Shown here: positions 41,948-47,638 of the stretch, piece by piece
Position numbering within the stretch: position 1 is the stretch's first letter
Layout of the letters: the number at the start of each line of letters is the position of its first letter
Source: a bacterium
Lineage (GTDB): Bacteria; Pseudomonadota; Gammaproteobacteria; Nevskiales; OUC007
Reading direction: 5' to 3'
DNA length: 47,638 nt
Assembly: GCA_018222345.1 (NCBI GenBank)
Contig: JAAFAL010000006.1
Coordinates: forward strand, 1-47,638
Position numbers and translations under genes: made by a program
The notes under the pieces: model-generated
Told to the model about the DNA's origin: nothing
What the model saw: the letters and a program-made list of their open reading frames with translations, nothing else
The model's database searches: none

Positions 41948-43140
41948 TGGCCGCTGCAGACCGCGCACTCAAGTCCATGGCCCTGGTCGTCGCCAACGAC
42001 CCGCGCTATTCGCATTGGCTGGTGCAATGCCTGGGCCACGATATCGAGGTGCATTTGGTGCGTGCCACCAGTGGCCTGCCGGATATTGCCGGCGCCAGCC
42101 TGGCGTTTGTCGAAATTGAAGACGACCGCCCGGAACTGGGCGCGCAAATGATTGACCAACTGCTCGACCGCAATCCGGACCTGCCGGTGTTCGCTGTCGG
42201 CAACAGCGGGGCATCGCAGTCGGTGCTGGCGGCAGTGCGGGCCGGCGCAAAGGACTATTTTGTCCGCGAAGAAGACGACGAAAATCTGTCGGCGCGTGTG
42301 AGCAAGGTGTTGCGGCGCATCACTACCAACGCACCGGGCCGCAATCATGCGTCGCAAGGGCAGTTGATTACCTTGATGACGGCGCAAAGCAATTTGCGCA
42401 ACGCCTTTGTCGGCGGTCATCTGGCATTGGCGATCGACGAGAACCTGCCGCCGAACGAGCATGTGTTGCTCATCGATGTCGGCACGCCAACCGGCTGCTC
42501 ACTGGTGTATTTCAACGTCAATCAAAGCTACAACCTGCTTGACGGCTTGAATGATGTTTATCGCTGCGATCAAACGCTGATCGACACCGCGTTTGCGCGG
42601 CACAGCAGTGGCCTGTTCGTGCTCAGCTTGCCGGAAGACAGCCTGGGGTTCCCGGCGCTGGACGACAGCGACCTGATGACGCTGGTGGAGACTCTGCGCA
42701 ACTACTTCGCCGCCATCGTCATCAGTGTGGATGGCCATTTGCCGATGAATACGATCGGCGGCTTGATCAGCCATTCGACGCGCTCACTGCTGGTGACGGA
42801 CCAGTCCATCTTGCGCAGCCGCCACAACAAGCACTTGCTCAAAAAGCTGCGGCTCGACGATGTGCCGTTGGACCGCACTGGCCTGGTGGTTGATTGCTAC
42901 CGCAAGCGCGTCGGGCTGGAGCCTGACAACCTCGCCGAATTGCTCAACTTGCCAGTGTTCGCCACTTTGGGCGGCCAGCACGTGCAGCAGATTCACGCCA
43001 TGAACGCGGGCGAATCGATGTTCTCGTTGGCCCCGCGCGATGCATTTTGCGGCGAGGTTCGGGCCTTGGCGGGCAGCCTCGTCAAAGGCGAGTCGTTGCG
43101 CCCGCAGCAGCAGGGCTTCTTCGCTCGGCTGCTGGGTTAG
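41947..43140 (+). CDS. cpaE: CpaE/TadZ-like pilus localisation ATPase, degenerate P-loop
   Basis: The 397-residue product has an N-terminal receiver-like domain (about 10-125, VANDPRYSHWLVQCLGHDIE) and a C-terminal MinD/ParA-like domain. TadZ/CpaE proteins place the Tad machinery at the pole. The P-loop position reads LMTAQSNLRNAF (residues 144-155) in place of the usual KGGxGxT/S, so no Walker A lysine is seen and ATP binding is doubtful. The rest of the fold is recognisable (VLLIDVGTPTGCSLVYFNV, NTIGGLISHSTRSLLVTDQS). The TAG stop overlaps the first base of an inserted element; before insertion the stop was probably TAA. Confidence 0.88.
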   Translation: MAAADRALKSMALVVANDPRYSHWLVQCLGHDIEVHLVRATSGLPDIAGASLAFVEIEDDRPELGAQMIDQLLDRNPDLPVFAVGNSGASQSVLAAVRAGAKDYFVREEDDENLSARVSKVLRRITTNAPGRNHASQGQLITLMTAQSNLRNAFVGGHLALAIDENLPPNEHVLLIDVGTPTGCSLVYFNVNQSYNLLDGLNDVYRCDQTLIDTAFARHSSGLFVLSLPEDSLGFPALDDSDLMTLVETLRNYFAAIVISVDGHLPMNTIGGLISHSTRSLLVTDQSILRSRHNKHLLKKLRLDDVPLDRTGLVVDCYRKRVGLEPDNLAELLNLPVFATLGGQHVQQIHAMNAGESMFSLAPRDAFCGEVRALAGSLVKGESLRPQQQGFFARLLG

Positions 43141-43411
43141 GGAAGTTCTGATCGAATCGCGCGGCCGCGCCGGAGACCTTTCTGGCTCGCGCGCAAGGCA
43201 AATGGAGAGACATGTGGTGATTCCCCATAAACGACATTTAACGCAGCGAGCGGGCCAGAAAGGCCCGGCCCCAACGGGGTTCGGCCCGAAAAGCCCCGCT
43301 GACTGCGTTGGCCGTCTTGGCCGCAGAATGACTGCGACACTGCGCCAGCCGCCTTGCAGCGATGCTTTTCGGGACTCGAACGCGACTCGCGCGATTCGAC
43401 CAGAGCTTCCC
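43140..43411. mobile_element. MITE-like insertion, 272 bp, with 24-bp terminal inverted repeats
   Basis: The left end GGGAAGTTCTGATCGAATCG and the reverse complement of the right end GGGAAGCTCTGGTCGAATCG match at 22 of 24 positions over the full repeat (43140-43163 and 43388-43411). TA flanks both ends (43138-43139, 43412-43413) as a probable target duplication. The interior is GC-rich and full of short hairpins and holds no convincing gene. Removing the element and one TA leaves GGT-TAA followed 9 bp later by the cpaF ATG, a tight junction like the rest of this operon. The ends resemble IS5-type elements, but the parent IS is not in the window. Confidence 0.85.
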
Positions 43412-43424
43412 TAAGGGCGCTCGC

Positions 43425-44639
43425 ATGAGCCCATCGGACGACATCAAGTTCCGGCTATCGGACCAGTACCAGTCGCTCAAGACTAGTATCCACCGTCGGC
43501 TTATCGAGTTGATCGACGAGCGCAACATCAATGTTGATGAGTGGACAGCGCAGCGCATCCAGGAATTTTGCGCCGACCAGGTGCGTCGCTACGTGCTCGA
43601 CCACAAGCTTGCGGTCAACCAGCACGAGGTCGATATGCTGGCCGCCGATGCTCACCATGAATTGGTGGGTTATGGGCCAATTCAAAGCTTGGTCGAGCAA
43701 GACGACATCGACGATATTGTCGTCAACGGCCCGTCGAACGTATTCATCGAGCGCAAGGGCAAGTTGTCGAAAGCCGACGTGCGTTTTGTCGATGACGCCC
43801 ATGTGGTGCGCGTGATCCAGCGAATTCTGGCGCCGATCGGTCGGCGGGTCGATGAGTCGTCGCCCATGGTCGATGCGCGACTGCCCGACGGCTCACGGGT
43901 CAATGCCATCGTGCCGCCCATTGCGCTCGACGGCCCATGTATTTCCATCCGCAAGTTTCGCCGCAATCCGCTTACCGAGCGCGACCTGCTGGAATACGGC
44001 ACCGTGTCCGAGTTGGAGCTGGCTTACCTGCAAAAACGCGTGCAGCAGCGCGCCAATCTGATTGTTGTGGGGGGTACCGGCTCCGGCAAGACGACCTTCC
44101 TCAATCTGCTATCGCAATGGATCGGCAAGCAGGAGCGCATCATCACCGTGGAAGACGCCGCCGAACTGCGGCTGAGCCACGACCACACCGTGCGCCTGGA
44201 AACCCGGCCGCCCAATCTGGAAGGCGAACGCGCCGTCACCGCGCGTGACCTCGTGCGCAACGCGCTGCGCATGCGGCCCGACCGCATCATCGTTGGCGAG
44301 GTGCGCGGCGATGAGGTGCTGGACATGTTGCAGGCCATGAATACTGGCCACGACGGTTCCATGACCACCATCCATGCCAATGGCTGCGGCGATGCACTGG
44401 CGCGCTTGGAGCTGCTGGCCGGCTTTGCCGGTTTTGGCGGCTCCGAGGTGACGCTGCGCCAGCAGATTGTCAGCGCGGTTGACCTGATGGTGCACGTCAC
44501 ACGCATGCCCAGCGGCGAGCGGCGGCTGATGTCGGTCACCGAAGTTGGCCGGATTGTCGGTGGCGAGATCGAATTGACCGACCTGTTCCGCTACGACATC
44601 GAGGCGCAGCAACACCAAGATTTGCGCGAGGCGGCCTGA
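43425..44639 (+). CDS. cpaF: Tad secretion ATPase CpaF/TadA
   Basis: The 404-residue type II/IV secretion ATPase powers Flp pilus assembly. It has an N-terminal helical domain, the all-alpha/beta NTD (VGYGPIQSLVEQDDIDDIVV, residues 81-100), Walker A VVGGTGSGKTTFLNLL (about 214-229), an Asp box and Walker B RPDRIIVGEVRGDEVLDMLQ, and the His box MTTIHAN. The ATG at 43425 has a weak AAGGG site; upstream in-frame codons lie inside the inserted element. It overlaps tadB by one base. Expression may be altered by the 272-bp insertion just upstream. Confidence 0.96.
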   Translation: MSPSDDIKFRLSDQYQSLKTSIHRRLIELIDERNINVDEWTAQRIQEFCADQVRRYVLDHKLAVNQHEVDMLAADAHHELVGYGPIQSLVEQDDIDDIVVNGPSNVFIERKGKLSKADVRFVDDAHVVRVIQRILAPIGRRVDESSPMVDARLPDGSRVNAIVPPIALDGPCISIRKFRRNPLTERDLLEYGTVSELELAYLQKRVQQRANLIVVGGTGSGKTTFLNLLSQWIGKQERIITVEDAAELRLSHDHTVRLETRPPNLEGERAVTARDLVRNALRMRPDRIIVGEVRGDEVLDMLQAMNTGHDGSMTTIHANGCGDALARLELLAGFAGFGGSEVTLRQQIVSAVDLMVHVTRMPSGERRLMSVTEVGRIVGGEIELTDLFRYDIEAQQHQDLREAA

Positions 44640-45574
44640 TGTCACCCGTCACCCTGGCTTTGGCTGCGCTCATGCTGCTCGCCGCGGCCGGCGGTGCTTT
44701 TTTGTGGTTGGCGGCCAGTTCATCCCAGCAGCGTCGCGAGGCAGCGATGCGCGCACGCGCTGGCGGCGAGTTGTATGCAGAAGACGATGCCCTGGAGGGT
44801 ATCGACCAAAGCTACAGCGACCCGATAACCCGTTGGGTGGCGCATCGCCTGTGGCGCTCTGGCGCACAAATCAGCAGTAGTCGCGTCAGTATCGGCCTGA
44901 TACTTGCGGCGTTGGGTTTCGTACTGGTGGTTATTTTCCTCGGCATTGCGCTGGGCTTGCTCATCGCCTTGATTGTGAGCGGCGTGTTTTATTTGGTCAT
45001 CGCCCGCCGTGCGGCGGCCCGGCGTCAGGCGCTGCTAGACCAGTTGCCGGATTACCTCGACCACATGTTGCGCGCGCTGTCGGCGGGCAACACCTTGGAA
45101 GAATCGATCGCCGAGGCCGCCCGCGAAGCCAACGACCCCATCCGCAGCGTGTTCCAACAGGTGGCGCGGCAAGCGCGCTTGGGTGCTCCGATCGCAGAAG
45201 TCTTGGCGCGCCAGGGCGTCATACACGACTTGCGCGACCTCAACGCACTGGCCATGGCGGCATCGGTGAATAAGCAGTACGGTGGCAGCATGCGGCGGAT
45301 TATCCGCAGCCTAATCGCGGCCGTGCGCGCGCGCGACGCCGCCGGCCGCGAATTGCGGGCACTGACTGCCGAGTCACGGTTCTCGGCCATGGTGCTGGTG
45401 CTGATCAGCCTCGGGTTGACCGCCTATATCCTGGTCCAGAACCCGCAGTACTACGCCGAAATGTGGGCGGCCACCGACACCCGTGCATTGCTGCTGGGCT
45501 CCGCCGGGTTGCAGCTTGCAGGGATTGTGGTGATCTATCGCATGGTTCAATCCACCAATCGTTTCGGCCAATGA
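44639..45574 (+). CDS. tadB: Tad inner-membrane platform protein TadB
   Basis: The 311-residue product has an N-terminal membrane helix, two central ones (about 82-120; IGLILAALGFVLVVIFLGIA), a cytoplasmic T2SF/GspF domain (LLDQLPDYLDHMLRALSAGN, then TLEESIAEAAREANDPIRSV), and two C-terminal helices. With TadC it forms the platform against which CpaF works. The start overlaps the cpaF stop and the stop overlaps the tadC start (ATGA). Confidence 0.93.
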   Translation: MSPVTLALAALMLLAAAGGAFLWLAASSSQQRREAAMRARAGGELYAEDDALEGIDQSYSDPITRWVAHRLWRSGAQISSSRVSIGLILAALGFVLVVIFLGIALGLLIALIVSGVFYLVIARRAAARRQALLDQLPDYLDHMLRALSAGNTLEESIAEAAREANDPIRSVFQQVARQARLGAPIAEVLARQGVIHDLRDLNALAMAASVNKQYGGSMRRIIRSLIAAVRARDAAGRELRALTAESRFSAMVLVLISLGLTAYILVQNPQYYAEMWAATDTRALLLGSAGLQLAGIVVIYRMVQSTNRFGQ

Positions 45575-46482
45575 TTTTCGCAATTATTGTTTCTGTCGCG
45601 GTGGTGCTGTTGATCCTCGGCGTCGGTACTTGGTTGCTGGTCGATCATGCCGCGCGCCAACGTGAGCGGCTGCACCGGCGTATCACCGATGTGGCATTGG
45701 ATGACGATTTCGATGATGAGCACGGCATGCTGGTTGCCGGCCTGGCGCGTGGTGGGCGCCGGGTCGAGCAATGGATGGACACGGGCAGCGAAACCAATCG
45801 CATGTTTATCCAGGCTGGCTGGCGCGCACCGCAGCCACGGGTGTTGTTTTATGCCGCGCAGGCGGGCTTGCCGCTGCTCGTGCTGGTTGGAATCGGCTTC
45901 GCCGTAGCGTCTGGCGCCGCCAGTGTGGTCAACGCGGCCTTGTACGGTTTTATGGCCTTTGCCGTGGCCGTGCTCGCCCCGCGCTGGATGTTGCGCAGTA
46001 TCGCCAGCAATCGGCGTGAGCGTATCCGCGCCGAAGTGCCGATGTTCATCCACATGCTGATCCTGCTCTTCGAGGCTGGCTTATCGACGCGCCAAGCGCT
46101 GGCCAGTTTGGTGCGTGAAGGCCGCGGTGTGGTGCCGCACTTGCAAGTCGAAATGTCCAATGTACTGCGCCAGCTCGATGCAGGCGGCGATGCGTCAACC
46201 ACGCTGCAACAACTGGGCGACGGCTTGGAGGTCAACGAACTGGACAATGTATTGGGAGTGTTGCGGCAGATCGACCGCTATGGCGGCGAACTGCGCCAAC
46301 CGCTTACCGAAACCCTGGCGCTGCTCGAAGAGCGCCGCAGCCTGACCATGCGCGAGCAGGTCAACAAATTGGCCGGCCAGATGACGGTTGTGATGGTGTT
46401 GTTTTTCTTCCCGGCGCTTTTGATTTTTGTAGCCGGGCCACCGTTTGTGGCCGTGCTCAGCGCGCTGGCAGGGTTTGGCTGA
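45571..46482 (+). CDS. tadC: Tad inner-membrane platform protein TadC
   Basis: The 303-residue product starts at the ATG that overlaps the tadB stop and opens with a membrane helix (MIFAIIVSVAVVLLILGVGT). A central pair of helices (about 92-135) and a T2SF domain (IRAEVPMFIHMLILLFEAGL, then STRQALASLVREGRGVV) precede a C-terminal helix (MTVVMVLFFFPALLIFVAGP). It pairs with TadB. An in-frame sequence upstream to 45463 lies inside tadB and is not part of the gene. Confidence 0.93.
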   Translation: MIFAIIVSVAVVLLILGVGTWLLVDHAARQRERLHRRITDVALDDDFDDEHGMLVAGLARGGRRVEQWMDTGSETNRMFIQAGWRAPQPRVLFYAAQAGLPLLVLVGIGFAVASGAASVVNAALYGFMAFAVAVLAPRWMLRSIASNRRERIRAEVPMFIHMLILLFEAGLSTRQALASLVREGRGVVPHLQVEMSNVLRQLDAGGDASTTLQQLGDGLEVNELDNVLGVLRQIDRYGGELRQPLTETLALLEERRSLTMREQVNKLAGQMTVVMVLFFFPALLIFVAGPPFVAVLSALAGFG

Positions 46483-47180
46483 TGCACGCACCAGTCACCC
46501 GCGTATTAGTTCTGGTGGTTGCGCTTGTCGCTACGGCGGCTTGTGTCAATTCACCCAAAACAGCGGATGACGCCGTACGCGCCGCCACGCCGCGAGACAA
46601 CGCTCGGCTGCAGACCGAGCTGATTTCCGAACTGATGTCGCAAGGCCAGTATTACGCCGCGCTCGCCAACATTGAGGATGTCGAACGGCGCAATGGGGTG
46701 ACACCGCAAAGTACGCTGTTGCGCGCGCACTGCCTGCGCCAAACCGAATCCTGGGCTGCTGCCGAGGCCAGCTATCGCACATTGCTGGGCGGCGCATTGG
46801 CAGCCCAGGCCCACCACGGCTTGGGCTTGATTTTGGCCCGGCGCGACCTGGCTTCCGCCGTCCAACACCTGCAACAGTCCGTCCGTCTGCAGCCGACCAA
46901 TGCCACTGCGCGCAACGACTTAGGCTATGCGCAAATGCTCACAGGTGCACTGGACGAAGCACGGCTGCAGTTTGAAACCGCGCGGCAACTGGCGCCGCAG
47001 GATGCCAAAGCCCGCAACAACCTGATTGTGTTGTTGCACGTCATGGGCCAAAGCGACCAGGCGGCGGAGCTGGAAAACAGCGCAAAGCTGCCAACGGCGC
47101 TACGCCAACAACTGCGCCGCCAAGCGGCCGAACTCACCGAAGCATTGCTGGCGGGCCAGCGCCCCAATAGCGCCTCGTAG
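46482..47180 (+). CDS. tadD: TadD-like TPR lipoprotein
   Basis: The 232-residue product has a lipoprotein signal ending in ATAAC (Cys21) and about four TPR units (LISELMSQGQYYAALANIED, AHHGLGLILARRDLASAVQH, ARNDLGYAQMLTGALDEARL). TadD is needed for assembly or stability of the outer-membrane part of the Tad apparatus. Its ATG overlaps the tadC stop, and a DUF3613 gene starts 16 bp after it. Confidence 0.88.
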   Translation: MHAPVTRVLVLVVALVATAACVNSPKTADDAVRAATPRDNARLQTELISELMSQGQYYAALANIEDVERRNGVTPQSTLLRAHCLRQTESWAAAEASYRTLLGGALAAQAHHGLGLILARRDLASAVQHLQQSVRLQPTNATARNDLGYAQMLTGALDEARLQFETARQLAPQDAKARNNLIVLLHVMGQSDQAAELENSAKLPTALRQQLRRQAAELTEALLAGQRPNSAS

Positions 47181-47196
47181 GCGCAGGAGACTGCAT

Positions 47197-47475
47197 ATGA
47201 CACGCCTTACATCTCTGATCGGCAGCACATGCGCATGTTTGTGTATCGCGTGGGCTGGCACTGCTTCGGCGCAGGACCAGGGCACGCAGCGGGTTGGTGA
47301 CCAGGCACGTGCGTGGATGGACCTGCAAGCCTCCGGCACCCAAGCCAGCGAAGCCGAGCGGCCAATCACAGGCGAGGTCGCCGAGCGCGTGTATCAACGT
47401 TATCTCGACAGCTTTACCCACCCGATTCCCAGGCAGTTCACTCGCGAGGCGTTTACCTCCGATGGTGAAAATTAG
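47197..47475 (+). CDS. DUF3613 family small exported protein
   Basis: The 92-residue product follows a CAGGAGA ribosome site and has a signal peptide cut near residue 25 (GTASA-QDQ). The mature part matches the DUF3613 pattern: ARAWMDLQASGTQAS, then ITGEVAERVYQRYLDSFTHP and a final IPRQF segment. Genes of this family are commonly at the end of Tad operons; the molecular role is unknown. The ATG at 47197 is preferred because an upstream reading from 47026 lies in tadD. Confidence 0.85.
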   Translation: MTRLTSLIGSTCACLCIAWAGTASAQDQGTQRVGDQARAWMDLQASGTQASEAERPITGEVAERVYQRYLDSFTHPIPRQFTREAFTSDGEN

Positions 47476-47545
47476 CCCGCATGTTTCACGTGACCGCTTA
47501 TTGGGTCATGTATGCACATGATTTTATTGGACGCCTCAGGATTCT

Positions 47546-47638
47546 TTGAAAAGCCAGTTTGGTTTGCTGCATCGCTTGCGCAGCATCTGGCTGGTCTCGG
47601 CCGCCCTGTGCTTGCTCTTCCTTCCAAACATAGCTACG
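47546..47638 (+). CDS. Possible start of the next gene, cut by the window end
   Basis: From a TTG with AGGA four to seven bases upstream, a frame runs off the window: KSQFGLLHRLRSIWLVSAAL, then CLLFLPNIAT, a basic N-terminus plus hydrophobic helix as in a signal anchor. It follows the DUF3613 gene by 70 bp and would continue the pilus operon. A competing frame from an ATG at 47518 is also open to the end but lacks a good ribosome site. Too little is visible for a family call. Confidence 0.4.
   Translation, partial: MKSQFGLLHRLRSIWLVSAALCLLFLPNIAT

Noticed and set aside
40649-41968. Leftward 439-codon frame opposite cpaC
   Set aside because: Antisense shadow of a clear secretin gene inside an overlapping operon.
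43200-43414. Rightward frame (43040-43414) through the gap between cpaE and cpaF as a small gene
   Set aside because: It lies across the end of cpaE and the inverted-repeat element and has no coding signature.
47506-47528. TCATGT/ACATGA palindrome followed by TTTTATT after the DUF3613 gene
   Set aside because: Stem is AT-rich and six bases long; could be a weak terminator or operator but evidence is insufficient.

Overview
The window reads as one contig from a GC-rich gammaproteobacterium. The pilS-pilR / sucC-sucD / nadE order and the divergent bamD / rluD-pgeF pair suggest Xanthomonadales or a nearby order. That placement is inference from gene order; no rRNA or tRNA gene is present to test it.

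Positions 1-9.9 kb are accessory defence DNA. A type I-E CRISPR-Cas operon runs cas8e (3' end only), cse2, cas7e, cas5e, cas6e, cas1, cas2. It is followed by a short leader and a 41-repeat array. The leader contains a perfect rRNA-type boxA antitermination motif and an IHF-like site. Any cas3 would lie left of the window. Beyond the array are a thinly coded stretch, a gene wrecked by two opposite frameshifts, and a GSU2403-like nucleotidyltransferase-fold gene preceded by a 9-bp inverted repeat.

Positions 9.9-19.7 kb hold a TetR regulator divergent from a tripartite RND efflux operon, then a cluster of very small membrane-protein genes, a candidate small RNA, a MerR regulator and a photolyase-like flavoprotein with unusual domain order. 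The section ends with a 59-codon basic ORF directly behind a textbook LexA box. The last three suggest a light- or DNA-damage-responsive patch.

Positions 19.7-29.4 kb are core genes: pilR/pilS (leftward), succinyl-CoA synthetase sucC/sucD, glutamine-dependent nadE, bamD (leftward), rluD and pgeF. A long imperfect palindromic repeat sits between sucD and nadE.

Positions 29.6-37.3 kb form a four-gene cell-envelope cluster (DUF1302, DUF1329, YCF48-like, MMPL/RND permease) closed by a strong terminator. apaH follows on the other strand.

Positions 38.4-47.6 kb are a Flp/Tad pilus operon with almost every gene overlapping the next: flp, cpaA, tadE, a 14-codon leader ORF, cpaB, cpaC, cpaE, cpaF, tadB, tadC, tadD, a DUF3613 gene, and a gene cut by the window end. 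The only loose joint, cpaE-cpaF, is filled by a 272-bp MITE-like insertion whose removal restores a tight junction.

Most notable for follow-up: the LexA-box small ORF, the boxA-bearing CRISPR leader, spacer pairs that record repeated encounters with the same or related targets, the MITE in the tad operon, and the small membrane-protein / small-RNA cluster at 16.1-17.1 kb.
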